The translations under genes were made by a program, and so were the position numbers. A stretch of DNA of 64,000 nucleotides from Rotaria sp. Silwood1 (Eukaryota; Rotifera; Eurotatoria; Philodinida; Philodinidae). This document shows positions 1-12,337 of this stretch, one piece after another (position 1 is the first letter of the stretch; each line of letters starts with the position of its first letter). Below the pieces are notes generated by a model. The model was not told the DNA's origin, made no database searches, and saw nothing but the letters and a program-made list of their open reading frames with translations. The stretch covers positions 1,408,188-1,472,187 of the forward strand of contig CAJNOP010000013.1 of the NCBI GenBank assembly GCA_905250075.1, read 5' to 3'.

Positions 1-510
1 ACTACCTTCTTTATCAACATTGATTCAGAAAAAAAAAATACACAGTAGTAGCCATAGGTATATGAAACAGAAAATGTTAAGACGCAAGGTCCTCAAAACA
101 ATTTTGTCATACCAGATTGATATTCTCGTAGGAAATCTTTGATTCTGATTGAAAAAAATTCCATTTGTATTTACAAATAATTATTTACAGTTATATTCGA
201 TTAGCTTTCAACAGATCTGTTCTAAAGTAACACATTGCTAAATCTTGCGAAGATGAGAAAAAAAGAATTTGAAAATTTAAACTTCTATATATTTTTATTA
301 GTCATTGCTCTTTATAATAAATTAGTATGAATGAAATTTTTACTTATTTTAGACTATGATTCTAAGATTGGATATACAATTTATATATTTTCTTTAGAAC
401 TTCACTGTTTTACTGTTGCTAAATGCAAAGAACAAAAAAAAAAAAGATTCGAATATTCATAGAATATCAATAAATACAATCCTTCTATTTGTATCATAAT
501 ATATGTAAGT

Positions 511-1601
511 TTAATCAATTCGTGATGGATGTATTACATGATGAGCACTGCTACTTCGACGATGTATTGCTTTAATATTAAAGCTTGGAAAAAGAAATTT
601 GTCATCGTTTTGTTCGTTATCTTGATTAAGGTCTGGTACAATAATACTTTTTTGACGACTGCGTGGTGATGCAATGTTAGTTAAATCGATACTACTTTTA
701 TTTAATCGAAATTCAATACCACAGATTGCGTTACTCGTTGGTAATATTATTGATTTAGTCTGTTCATCATTAGCTTTAGTTTCGTTGGTTTTTTGTATTA
801 TACGAGGCGTAATCGTTGTTTCTATACGACGAGTTGACATTGGCGAAAAAATAGGTGAAAAACGTAGAGTTGATTCCTCTTTTGGCACGGATGACTCGCG
901 TCGAAAATATGGAAAATTAATTGGAGTTGAAAAACTGGTATTTATTGTTAAAGGATGAGATTTTGTAAAAGATTTTTGATTTATGTCGTTTCTTGTCTAT
1001 AAAAATAAGTTAATAAATAATTTTTTTTTTTATGTTTGAGAAATTCATCAAACCTCATTATTATTGTTACTGTTCGGTTGTTGATGAGATAAAAACCGTC
1101 GTTCAAGTTGACGCAATGTTAATGATGGATGTCTTGATACATCGCGAAGACTTGATGGCCGTGGATTGCTTAATGAATTTGGTTGATTTGAATGGTGACG
1201 ATTATGAACATATTGAGCTTTTTCAGCTGCTGCTCGATGAAATTCTAAACTATCACAATCACCTCGTTGTTTTTTTCGATAACAATCTAATTAAAGAAAA
1301 GACAGATTATTATTTAATTGTATTTGTTAAAGTATTATTAAACTCACTTCCACAATAAATATCATCGCCTTCTTCATTGAGTGAATATCCAGTCAAATTT
1401 CGTTTACAAATACGACAACGAAAACATCGATTATGATAAACCTAAAAAGAATTTTCGAAAAAATAAATTAGTTTTTCTAATAAAAGAAAAAGTAAGATTT
1501 ACATGATGTGTTGTCATTTTCTTTTCAACAGCATAGACAAGTGATCCACAAGCAAAACATCTTGTATTTTGACTGATCGAATTTTCAAATAATGTTGCCA
1601 T
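511..1601 (-). CDS. Single-LIM-domain protein with long basic/Ser-rich tail (4 exons)
   Basis: Exons joined on the minus strand: 1601-1503, 1441-1348, 1286-1054, 996-511; 303 residues ending in TAA at 513-511. The N-terminus holds one complete LIM zinc-binding domain: C15, C18, H36, C39 for the first finger and C42, C45, C63, C66 for the second, with 17-residue loops in both. LIM domains are protein-protein docking modules, often on actin structures or in transcription complexes. Residues 70-303 are low-complexity, rich in Ser, Asn, Arg and His, with no other domain I recognise. All donors start GT and acceptors end AG, and phases agree. The start has a good context (AAG ATG G), but a splice acceptor lies 8 nt upstream, so a 5' UTR exon, further coding exon or trans-spliced leader is possible. 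Family (CRP, LASP, EPLIN or other) cannot be fixed from one LIM domain. Confidence is high for the LIM domain, lower for the exact tail. Confidence 0.8.
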
Positions 1602-3028
1602 CTTTGTTTCTAAATAAATGACATATGCTATTAGAACTTACACATATAAGAAACGATAGAGAAGAGTAAAATAAGGCATCAAATGAAGTTTTATATTAAA
1701 ATATGTTAATCTGTTATTATTCATTGAGTAAAAAAAAAGATAAAAACTAAGAGGAGTTTTTATAATACATACGAGAAAATGAGATGAATGAAAAAAAAAT
1801 TTGATATCTTTATTATATGACAGAGATTGAATGAAATAAGACATGCATAAAGAGAAAGAGAAAGAATAAATAGAGATCGAATATAATATCCGTTGACCTC
1901 TTATATGTCTATAATGTTTTAATATATTTTGTGTCGCTTTCGAATAGTTTAGTACTCAGCTGTTCGACCATGAATTGTTCATTATTGGTGGATTAGGGCT
2001 ATAGTTGGATGAACATCTGTTTTTTTTAGTATTTCTCATGCCTATAGCTAATGAAAGAAATAGAAGTAATAATATAGTTTACTTATGCCGGTATATATGA
2101 TTTTTTTTCTCTCATTTTTCCGCCTACATCTACTACTTTCGATAATGATGATCATCATTAAAATAAAACTAATGATGTTTTTTTGTATGAAAATTCGAAA
2201 CAAGAACTGTAGGTGTATGTTTATAGACGATAATGTATATAAGACCTATCATTTGCTGTGCATGTAAATGTGTATATGTTTCATTTGGTTTTCTAACTGA
2301 TTCATATCATTCACATTGATCAAATGTGGCATAGGAGACGTATATGTTTAATGATGAGTCGTATGATGAGAGCAAAAATAATCGTTGTCGTGTGTAAAAC
2401 GACAACGCAATATATTCATATAATTGTCAGCATTGAATGAAAACGTCCTCTGACTGAATCATCAAACGTGTATAACCACGATTGAGATGACCTTCAAGTT
2501 AAAAAGAAATTATTCAATCTTGTTTCTTTTTCTTTTTGAGCTGTTCATATATTTATTCATTTAATTATTGAAAAAATAAATAATTGAATATGATTTTCAA
2601 GCTCAATTCGAATATTGACAAAAAACAGAATATGACCTTCAACAATCAGGTCTAAATCATTGTCTACGAACTAGTTCGCAACGAAATATGCATTTGATGT
2701 TGTCGAAATTTTGGAAAGCTCTCGAAATTTCGATTGTATATAGGTTGACTTTTTTTGTCGCCGAACAAACGTCACAAAACCCTTCTTTTGTTTGATTTTG
2801 CCCTTGAAATATACCATCTCTTGTTTTTCACAAAGATAAGAGACGAATCCTTGCGACAACATCATATCTTCAAAAAAAAGATAATAAGAAATAACTTATC
2901 ATCACTATGAGTGAGCAATACATAGCAAAAAAAATTAATTTCATTCTTATCTTGTATATATATATATTGAGACTATTTAGTCTTAAATTTTACTTGTCGA
3001 CAACATATTGTGTTAAAAGCAACATAGA
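1602..3028. other. Intergenic region between divergent LIM and cathepsin B genes
   Basis: No coding exon is supported here. It separates two divergently oriented genes, so it should hold both promoters. It contains a perfect 9-bp stem hairpin (2383-2391 with 2399-2407, 7-nt loop) and a small imperfect inverted repeat near 2538-2604. A TATA-like run occurs at 2954-2968. Confidence 0.5.
2954..2968 (+). promoter_or_regulatory. TATA-like element upstream of cathepsin B
   Basis: An alternating TA run lies about 60-75 bp upstream of the cathepsin B ATG at 3029, a plausible TATA position if the 5' UTR is short. No splice acceptor is seen between it and the ATG. The assignment rests on spacing alone; TA runs are common in this genome. 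Confidence 0.3.
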
Positions 3029-4406
3029 ATGTTTCTTCGTCTTTGTTTCGTCGTTTGTTTAGCTTTGGCCGTTGTAAATGGTCGTGTTGTTAAACCAAAA
3101 CCATTTCTTACACAGAGGTTTATTGATAAAATTAACGCGGCACAAACAACATGGAAAGCATCACCACCAAAATTTATGTCATGGTCATTAGAATCTGTTA
3201 GACGATTAATGGGTGTTCGTCCAGAATATTTTGAACAACATAAATTACTTACACCAATTGAACATAAAGTACCAAATGATTTACCAGACAATTTTGATGC
3301 TCGTGATCAATGGCCAAATTGTCCAACAATCAAAGAAGTTCGTGATCAAGGAAGGTCGGTTTTTATATTTCATTAATATATAAATTTAAAATATAAATTT
3401 TTAAAATTTTTGTAGTTGTGGAAGTTGCTGGGCCTTTGGTGCTGTTGAAGCTATGTCTGACCGTGTTTGTATTGTTTCAAGCGGAGCTAAAAATGCTCAT
3501 ATTTCAGCTGAAGATCTTCTTTGTATGTATTTTATTTATACTTATATTTTCATATTTATATTTTTCGTGTATTCAGCATGTTGTGATGAATGTGGTTTCG
3601 GATGTGACGGTGGTTTCCCACAATCTGCTTGGTCATATTACAAAAGTAACGGTTTAGTTACTGGTGGTAACTACAATTCAAAAGAAGGTTGTGAACCATA
3701 TACAATTCCAGCATGCGATCACCAGTACGTTATACTTAGATAATATTAGTTTTTCTCACTTAAGCTTTTTTTTTTTTTCTTTATTTTTTAGTGTCAATGG
3801 AAGTTTACCACCAGTAAGTTGTAATCAAAATATTGTTCCACTAATTTTTCTATTGTCGCGTGAAATATAGTGCCAAGGTGAACAACCAACACCACCTTGT
3901 AAAACAAAATGTATTGATGGCTATCCAACTCCATATTCTAAAGACAAACATTATGGTAGCAGTGTTTATTCAGTTCGTTCAGATCCAAAACAAATTCAAG
4001 CTGAACTCTTCAAAAATGGACCAGTAGAAGCTGCTTTTACCGTCTATGCTGATTTTCTTACATATAAATCTGGTGTTTACAAACACACATCTGGCTCAGT
4101 TCTCGGTGGACATGGTTTGTATTTGTTTTAATATTTTTCTTCCTGATTTAATTAATAATTTTTGTTTCTTTTACAGCTGTCAAGATCCTTGGTTGGGGTG
4201 TAGAAAACTCAGTACCATACTGGCTTGTTGCTAACTGTAAGTTAATTGATTAGGTTTTTTTTCAGTATGTTAAATAATTATTGTGTAATTCATCTCTTTT
4301 AGCATGGAATGAAGATTGGGGAGATAAAGGATTCTTTAAAATGCTCCGTGGTAAAAATGAATGCGGCATTGAAGATGGTATTGTTGCTGGTGCTCCAAAA
4401 CTCTAA
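3029..4406 (+). CDS. CTSB: Cathepsin B (papain-family cysteine protease), 7 exons
   Basis: Exons 3029-3354, 3416-3522, 3577-3724, 3792-3813, 3871-4114, 4177-4236, 4303-4406 give 336 residues, against about 339 in vertebrate cathepsin B. A signal peptide covers residues 1-18, followed by the propeptide. The mature enzyme shows the active-site motif CGSCWAF (catalytic Cys113), [11 protein letters not shown] (His282) and NSW (Asn302). The occluding loop specific to cathepsin B is present, with the adjacent His193-His194 pair that gives dipeptidyl-carboxypeptidase activity in the family. Expected role: endo- and exopeptidase in lysosomes or the gut lumen. Five introns are 53-67 bp; the codons for the second loop His, the residue after the catalytic His, and the Ser of NSW are split by introns. 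Exon 4 is only 22 nt. An AATAAA overlaps the stop codon (4405-4410), with another at 4649-4654. No frameshift or missing key residue; judged functional. Confidence 0.97.
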
Positions 4407-6663
4407 TAAAAAAATGAAATATCCGAACTTTTCTTTTTTTTTTTTCTTTTCTTTGATTTTGCTTCTTGTTCGTATGATAAACTAGTGAGACAATGAACTC
4501 CACTGAAAAAAACATCCAAAGATAACATCGAAATTCAAAATACAAAAATATATATATCTATTTTAATTTTTTAAACATTTTTCCATCGTTGAAGTGAATT
4601 GTCATTGTTAAACAGTTGTTTTTGTACAAAATTTTATTAGGAAACAGAAATAAAGACCGTCAAGTTGTATAAAATGCAATTTTTATACTGTTCTATATGA
4701 CGAATTCAGCTCAATTCAATTTGATGCATTCAATCAAACGATAATGTTCAAATCTTATATGTATAGTTGCTTTGCAAACGAAATAACTCTGATGCAAAAC
4801 ATTAAAAAAAAAGAGCAAATGCAAAAAGAATAGAAATATAGTTTACAGTAAAAAAGTTGATTTGCACATGTCATCATTATATTTCAAAGCTTGAAGGAAT
4901 CGGAGAATTTTCAAAAACTAAGCACATAAAAAAAAAATTTGAACATAAGCATATGTCTGTGAGTAAATTTCTATTTATATGATAAACTGATCAGTGGTAA
5001 TAGAATTAAGTTCAAAATTTAATCGAAAATTTGAGTTCAATTTCAAAATAATTTAACTATTTATTGTGAAGTCATATTTATCTCAAATCGACCGATAATT
5101 TTGAATATACGATTTCAAACAGGAGCTTATGGTAAATATTTGATAGGAATTTCAGAATATGTACGATTTTGGTTTTTTTTCATTGTGAACACTAGCGATG
5201 CTGGAAAACTAAATGATAAGATTTTATCAATTCTTTTTTCTTATCTATGATTCAAAGTGAGTAACCTAACGAAATCAATAATTGAAACAATGCCTATCAC
5301 TTATTGGATAGTTGCTTGCGAATAATAACCCAGATAAAATACATGAACCCGTCTGCGATCTAAAGAAGAGAATTTTGAAAAATACTCTTGTTTAATAGAG
5401 AGGTTCAATCAAATAAAAATATTGATCCGTTTTTTCAATTACCTTACTGTTTTGATCGTAATACCATAAGCATTTACTAGAGAATTTTTGAGTACTCAAG
5501 TAAAAAAACGATTTTTTTTTTGTTCAATTTTATTTTGATTTTGGCAGGCGTTTTCTAATGATGCTACAACTTTAGATTTTATTTTTATGAAAGATCTTCC
5601 AATAAAAAAACACAAGTGTTAACAGTTTAAAATTAGAGAAAAAAATTTGTGAAGTTTATTTTCTCGCTAGATATTAGCTAACTATTTTTTTCCTCTAATT
5701 AATGCATACGTAGAATAAAAATAAAAGACATCGATTATAAAATCTAGACATTTTCATAAAATATTAAAGATTAATTCAGTAGTTCTTGCATATATTCCTC
5801 AAATGATGTATCGATGATATTATGTAAACTTGAAATCAGAGCTATTATAGATAAAATTCAGTACACAAGAATGTTCACCAAATAACTTATGTTTAAATAT
5901 AGCGAAATAATCGAAATAATTTCAGTAAATTGTCCATAATCAGATTTTTCTATTTCAGGATATAGAAAATGAACTAATTTTACAATGAAATATACATTAC
6001 AACAACATAATAACGAAACCATAGGAGAATATCAGAAACGTTACGTCTCGTTTTTATAACAAATTAATGATGATAGTTTCATTTAATGTCTCCTTGAGAA
6101 GAGTGTGAGAACATGAATGCGAAAAAGTATTTTATATATGCTGTGTTAGAATTGATTGATTTTTCATTTAAAAAAAAACCATTCTTAATAACAAAAAACA
6201 ACCTTCTATTTAAACTTTCACGGACCTCATGTAACATTGAATTTTTAATTCAGCAGAAAGAAAAAAAACCCTGAAATAAGAATTTATCAGGCATTTTCAA
6301 ACAAAACTCTGTACAATTCTGTTTCCATGTACAAATTTATTGATGACAGTATAAAGAGAAGGAGAAAAAACCTTCCAGACATAATGAAAAAACTATGAAA
6401 CGTGACACAGTGTATGACGTTATTTTGCAATGAATTTTTTTTTTATTCATTCGTTTTCTTGGGGTATTCGAAACGAGAACCGATAAAAAAGGAGGAAAGC
6501 ATTTAGGTGAAATGAAAAAAAGGAACTAGAGTAAGAACAACAATAAAAAAACAAAAATATAAATCTTAAAAATTATTGCAATTTACTATATAAATTCAAG
6601 TCATTTTATTCGCATTTTTCCATAAACCAAACATAACATACATTATAGACAAAAATTAAAAAC
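4407..6663. other. Intergenic AT-rich DNA
   Basis: Holds the 3' UTR and likely poly(A) signal of cathepsin B (AATAAA at 4649-4654). Beyond that I see only AT-rich DNA with frequent poly-A runs and no supportable exon, RNA gene or clear repeat. Confidence 0.5.
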
Positions 6664-8794
6664 ATGACTACACTAATTGTTGCTGCCATGCCATCTGAAA
6701 ATATGAGCATAAGGACACGGCAGTCTCCTTATGCTTGTACGATTTAAAACTTCCAAGTGGTGTGGCTTGATTTCAATAATGATGATAAGAATCACAGTTA
6801 TTGTATCAATATTATCAATAAATTAAAAGAAGTGGTTAACGAGATACATCTCTTCACAGATGTAAATAAGTGCATCAATTTTATAACCGATATTCAAAAA
6901 GAGGAAATATTTATAATAGTTACTGATGCCTTCGCATAACCAACTTTTCCCATCGTGCATGATATTCCACAAATTAATACGGTGTATAATTTTAAGTGAG
7001 AACCAAGTTTCAAATGAAGATTGGGTCAAATAATGGTCAAAAGTAACTGATGTATTTACAGATATTGACTCAATCTGTAAAGCGCTTCAGTAAGTTACAT
7101 TCAAATGCGATCAAAATTTGATCACCATCAGTTGTGTGTCGACTAGTATTGGAAGCCAAAATCAAAACTTGGATCAATTAGATCCATTCTTCATGTACAT
7201 TCAAATAATGAAAGAAATCCTATTAATTATTCACTGCCAACAACATCATATCGATGAATTTCTTATGTACTGTCGTGACATTTTTCGATAATTCGAACGA
7301 ACTTCGTCACATCAACAAACTCGAACAAGAATATCACATGCATCTCCCTATATGGTGAGATATCTATCAATGTTATTTGTATTTTATGTTCAACCGATCA
7401 TTACGAATGATGAAGGTAAATCTCATTATAAAGATGGGATTTTTCATCACCACATCGCAAAACTTCATGCTCACCAAGTTGCTAGACAATCAACTTAAAA
7501 CTCATTTACTGTTTATTGTGACCAAAACCTATCGAGAGTTGACTTTGATCAATTGATCAAAAGCAAAAATAGACTCTTATCATTTAATAATTTTTTATCC
7601 ACCATTATGCAACGTCAAATGTCTCTCAACTTTGCTTGTAAAGCAATGCAATCATCGGATCTTCTTGGCATTTTATTCGTTATAAAAATTGATCCGTCCG
7701 TCCTATCAACATCGTTTGCTACTATTCATGAAGTCAGTTATTTCAAAAGAGAAGAAGAAATTCTCTTCTCGATGAATTCCATCTTTCGTAATGGAAGAAT
7801 GAAATAAATCGATGGAAATAATCGTCTTTGGCAAGTTGATTTAACATTGACCAGTGACAATGATCCAGAACTCTATGCACTTACTGAACAAATGCGCAAA
7901 GACAGTAATCCTCATCTTGAAGGATGGGATCGTTTGAGTGTATTGCTAATTAAACTTGGGCAATACGACAAACTTCAAGATGTATACGATGTCATAGTTC
8001 ATCAAGCCACGACTGATAGAGAAAAAGCATGTATTTATCACCAAGTTGGATGCGTTCATGAGGATCAAGGTGAATATGTAGCTGCCATTGCTTATTATAG
8101 AAAAGTCATTGAAATCAAACAGAAGCTTCTTTCAGCAACCTATATCAATTTGACTGTTTCTTATAACAACATTGGCTTAGTATATGACAAGATCGGTGAC
8201 AATTCGAATGCACTTACATCTCATCACAAAGCACTGGAAATCTACAAAAAAAAACACTTTCTCCAGATCATCCGAATTTCGCTTCTTCTTATAATAACAT
8301 TGGTTTGGTGTATGTTAAGATTGGTGACTATTCGAATGCACTTTTATCTCATCTAAAAGCACTGGAAATTCGCAAAAAAACGCTTCCTCCGTTTCATCGT
8401 GATTTGGCTACTTCGTACAGCGGCATCAGTTTATTGTATAATAAGATTGGAGACTATTTGAATGCACTTTCATATTATCAAAAACATCTCGAAATCAAAA
8501 AAACCTCTTCCTTCATATCATCTTGATTTAGCTCAACTCTACAACAACATGGAATCAGTTTATCACAACCTGNNNNNNNNNNNNNNNNNNNNNNNNNNNN
8601 NNNNNNNNNNNNNNNNNNNNNNNNNNNNNNNNNNNNNNNNNNNNNNNNNNNNNNNNNNNNNNNNNNNNNNNNATGCGAAGGTAATTTCGTTTCATCAAAA
8701 AGCTTTGGAAATTCTCCAAATGGCTCTTCTTTCAAATCATCCTGATCTTCTAGCGACTCAGAAAACTATTGAAATTGTAAAAGAGAAAATGTAA
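6664..8794 (+). pseudogene. Decayed ADP-ribosyltransferase-like / KLC-type TPR gene
   Basis: An intronless reading frame can be followed from an ATG at 6664 to a TAA at 8792-8794 only by crossing many lesions. The N-terminal part carries a VWLDFN-type start seen in the bdelloid ART/TPR family; the middle (about 7550-7850) carries the ART-fold stretch with FLST and an EEEILF segment (the Glu-rich motif of arginine-type ADP-ribosyltransferases); the C-terminal part (about 7960-8790) carries tandem 42-residue TPR repeats (YNNIGLVY, ALEI) as in kinesin light chain. Stops in the family frame lie at 6745, 6937, 7031, 7091, 7289 and 7805. Frameshifts lie near 6990 and 7300 and at two poly-A runs (8246-8254 and 8497-8503). 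A 100-N gap removes part of the repeats. The A-run shifts could be sequencing errors, but the stops are spread along the gene, so this looks like a genuine relic. The intact family probably modifies proteins by ADP-ribosylation, with TPRs for partner binding (inference). Confidence 0.85.
8573..8672. other. Assembly gap (100 N) inside the TPR repeats
   Basis: Exactly 100 Ns, the usual placeholder for a gap of unknown size. It interrupts tandem 126-bp TPR-coding repeats, a likely cause of assembly failure, so the true number of repeats is unknown. Confidence 0.95.
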
Positions 8795-11755
8795 TCTTTT
8801 TGTTTCGATCAAAGAAATAAATATAATGAAGATACAAGTGTATAGTTCTTTTGTTTTTATTTGAAGTGACATGTGCGCATCTGTACAGAGAAACTCTGTC
8901 TTATTGGGAGCACAATAGGGCCAAGCCAACTGGTAAGGTAAGTAGTACGTGCTCAAATGATGGACATATGTTATAAAAAAAAATTGCTTCACGGCAAAAC
9001 ATGTGATTCAATAAGAAAAGTTTCTTTAAATCACCTATCGAGCCATCCGACAAGCCAAAAAGAGAACAGAAAGAAGAAACGAAAATTTCTTGATTGATGC
9101 AATGCTTAATTCGTTTTGTTTCAATGTAGCAATAATTTATTACATGGATTAAAGAAAAAAGAATAGAATATTTATCGATTGAATGACTTGCTTCGATTTA
9201 TAGTCGAATTACTGTTAGGTTTGGAACAGAATAAATAATTCTACTATTCACGGAAATAATGCATTCAATTGATAAGAGAAGAATAATGATTCGATACATG
9301 GAAGACAATAAATTTATATACGATTGGAGACGATGGTTTTTCTTTTTGTTTTTTTTGGAAGAGAACTTCACAGTCGATTGGCTTGTTGATTCATATGTAG
9401 ACGAATAAGTCTATCAATTACTTATACGATGTGAGAAAAAAATAATGATAAAGATATCAAAAAGCAAAACTTTAGCCCATTAGCGTCATTATAGCATGAA
9501 ATGATGTTCTTTTGATTTCTACTCGTTTAAGAAATAAAACAAGATTAGTTTGAATTAAAAAACCGATGTCTCCATCCATTCAACAATAATTTTCATTGAG
9601 AGAAGTGTAAAATAATAAGCATATCGATTCAATTTTTTGTATGATTGAAATCTTAGAACTTAACAATTCTATTTTGATTTCTTATGTCTTTGAAATTTTT
9701 TTGACTAGAAGTACAACGTCATGGCTTTTTCTTTTATCTCTGTACTAAATTCAGATAAGTTCAGAAATAACTTTTGATTTTCTAGAAAAATTCTAATACT
9801 CTTTAAAAACAATATTTCCGACATATTATCTAGAACAAGTTAGTGAAATGGAAATTCAATAGGAAAACAACCACATTGCAAATATACTTAATGCAACTAC
9901 TTCATATGTGATCAATGTTTCCACAATGTCAAACTTTGGAGCATGTATGCAAATCGACTATGTAATGAAGCGAAAGTTTACGAGTATAATCTAATCTACA
10001 TAAATTGATCGATTTCAAGCTTTCTGTTAGAAAAATAATTACATGTTTTCAAGACTTTCTAATTAGTTCTTCAAGTGAATTTCGTTTAAATTCAACTTTG
10101 AATGACTAGCGATAGAAACTTCTTCAATCTATTTCTGAGAATCTACCATAATATTTATTGTTGAGGTTGATTGAAATTTTATTAAATGTGACTGCCAATA
10201 AAATCATTTGTCTTTATTTAAAAGTGAATTTTACTGAATTATTTGTTCTAAAGAAAGACTTTTTCGTTTATAAATGTGGTCTCCATTGCAAGTTTCACTT
10301 TAGTCGTGAGCGTTGGTTTCTATGACAAGATAAGGAACGAGTTAATCAAAATAAATATAATATGCTTCTTGTTCTATATCTAGTTGCAGCGAATATCTTA
10401 CTCATTCTTGTTTTTTTGCTGGTTGCTTCTATCTTATCAGAGCACGACCAACAAAATTATTAATGAGAATAGAACCTATTTCGGATAGTTGAAAATTTAC
10501 TGTTGAATTTACTGTCGCTCAATATATATGGCCGTAAATAACATGGAGGAGGTGCCTCTCGTTGACGTATAAAATTTAAAAAGAACTCATGATCAATTAT
10601 TGATTGAATTAATTGATTTTAATTCGACATAAAATAATGAAATTCTTCATTAGTAACATAAAATTATATAATATACTAAGAATCAAGATTTTTAGAATAT
10701 ATTAAGCTTATAAATTAGGTTATGTACGTTTAAGAACTTTGACCTTATATATGACAGTAATTCTATATATTTATTCTATAAAATATTTATGAAAAAAATA
10801 ATAAACAACGCGGCCTGAAAATAAAACAAATTGAAACATAGCTCTGTAAAAATTAATAATTCATTTGATATTTTATTCAATTTTTAAATATTGAAAATAA
10901 TGAAGACGAGCGCTTTCTTAAAATATTTCTGTATCAATTTGTTCTTGTTCTAATTTATCTCATAAACGATATCAACAATTCTTTGGGGACGTGAGAGACT
11001 CTTCGACGTTTTGTTGGCCTTGCAGCTGTTTCTTATCTTTGACTTTTATCTGCTGAAAGTAGTTGCTTATATTGGAACAGATCAATACATCTATAAATTT
11101 AATTATATGGTTTTGTGAATTTCTTTTTCTATCTATTATGGCGTCTTTTGAGAGTATGACTGATAGTACAAGCATTGATATTTCAATCATAGTTGTACGT
11201 AAATGGTGACTATTGCACATAAATTCTCAATTGCTTCATTCATATCTTCATGTGGTAGAAGTGTTATGGGAGCAAAACTTCTGATTCAAGTTACGTAAAG
11301 TCTCATCATTTTGAAAAATTGCTCGCAAAGTACCATCCACGAATTTTCCAATCAATACTTACCCATTAATGAAGCAGACAACCTTTGACCTATATGAGTG
11401 AAAACAAAATGCTAATATATGATTAAATTATAATGTAAGTTTCATTTTTATGATTCTCATTTATTAAGTTCAGATAGGTGTAGAATATGAGAGTTTGACT
11501 TTGGATCTTGTCTTCAACTATCTCCACTGAAACCCATACCCAAAAAAAGTGTTACTAATACATTCATTACTTTGAGTGCAAATAATACATACAAACTTAT
11601 CCATATGATGGATATTTCTTTTTCCTTCTTCTTTCAATAACAAATAGATTTGTTTTCGTCGCTAGAAAATCTGTGTATATATAAAGAATGTCTAAAGAGA
11701 AGAAAAAACATACTAACCTACTCAAGACGCATATATCTTCGTTTCTCTTGCTAGA
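8795..11755. other. Intergenic AT-rich DNA
   Basis: About 3 kb with no exon, RNA gene or repeat that I can support. Short open frames here are not conserved-looking and lack plausible splice partners. The last 80 bp contain a TATA-like element for the PDI-like gene. Confidence 0.45.
11676..11686 (+). promoter_or_regulatory. TATA-like box of the PDI-like gene
   Basis: A TATATATAAAG-type sequence lies about 70-80 bp upstream of the ATG at 11756, with no splice acceptor between. Spacing suits a TATA box followed by a short 5' UTR of an intronless gene. Confidence 0.45.
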
Positions 11756-12337
11756 ATGTACAAAACCAACCTATTATTGTCCGTAATAATATTCTTTCTA
11801 CTTCTTAATCGTTCTACTATTTATAGTTTTTCATCATCGCCTTGGGCGGATAGTGGTAATGTCATCGTTCTCACAAATCAAAATTTTAATTCAAAAATCA
11901 AAGAATATGATGTCCTATTAGTTTTCTTCTATGTTAAATGGTGTTCATTCTGTCGACGAGTACATCCTGAATATGAGCGAGCTAGTACAATATTATTAAA
12001 GAATGCTGATTCTCCTATATATCTCGCTAAATTAGATTGTACAGATAATAACGAAGCCCAATGTACGCGTAGATATAAGATTAATGGTTATCCAACATTG
12101 CGAATTTATCGTTATGGACGTTTTACTAGCGAAGAATTGAATTATGGCAATAGAACAACTGATGAAATTGTTAAGACAATGAAAGTATTGAAGAAAAATA
12201 CCAAGCAACAAGAGCAAACAGAGTACATTAATGGTCAAACAGATAAATTCAAAGATGAGGTAAATAAGACAACGACAAGTGTACCACGCATGTGGTTGTT
12301 CTTAGGACTATTTATGGTACTTTACAAACATATATAA
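11756..12337 (+). CDS. Single-domain PDI/thioredoxin-like secretory-pathway protein
   Basis: Single-exon frame of 193 residues. Residues 1-24 form a signal peptide, and residues 31-145 one thioredoxin fold of the protein disulfide isomerase type: FFYVKWCSFC with the redox pair C63-C66, a second Cys pair (C95, C103), and the cis-proline loop GYPT (Pro113). Such proteins form or reshuffle disulfides in the ER. The active site is CSFC instead of the CGHC of canonical PDIs, which should change redox potential. There is no second thioredoxin domain, no b domain and no KDEL-type retention signal. Instead the C-terminus (about 178-190, WLFLGLFMVLY) is hydrophobic with only three residues after it, suggesting a tail anchor or a GPI-attachment signal. 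The closest architecture is a lone PDIA3-like a domain, but I cannot name an orthologue. AATAAA near 12437 could end the transcript. Confidence 0.85.
   Translation: MYKTNLLLSVIIFFLLLNRSTIYSFSSSPWADSGNVIVLTNQNFNSKIKEYDVLLVFFYVKWCSFCRRVHPEYERASTILLKNADSPIYLAKLDCTDNNEAQCTRRYKINGYPTLRIYRYGRFTSEELNYGNRTTDEIVKTMKVLKKNTKQQEQTEYINGQTDKFKDEVNKTTTSVPRMWLFLGLFMVLYKHI

Noticed and set aside
1032-1358. 108-codon plus-strand frame
   Set aside because: Antisense to LIM-gene exon C and its preceding intron, which have matching splice sites and phase.
6664-8794. Functional multi-exon ART/TPR gene with introns skipping the stops
   Set aside because: The homologous sequence continues on both sides of each stop with no splice sites around them, so introns cannot remove the lesions.
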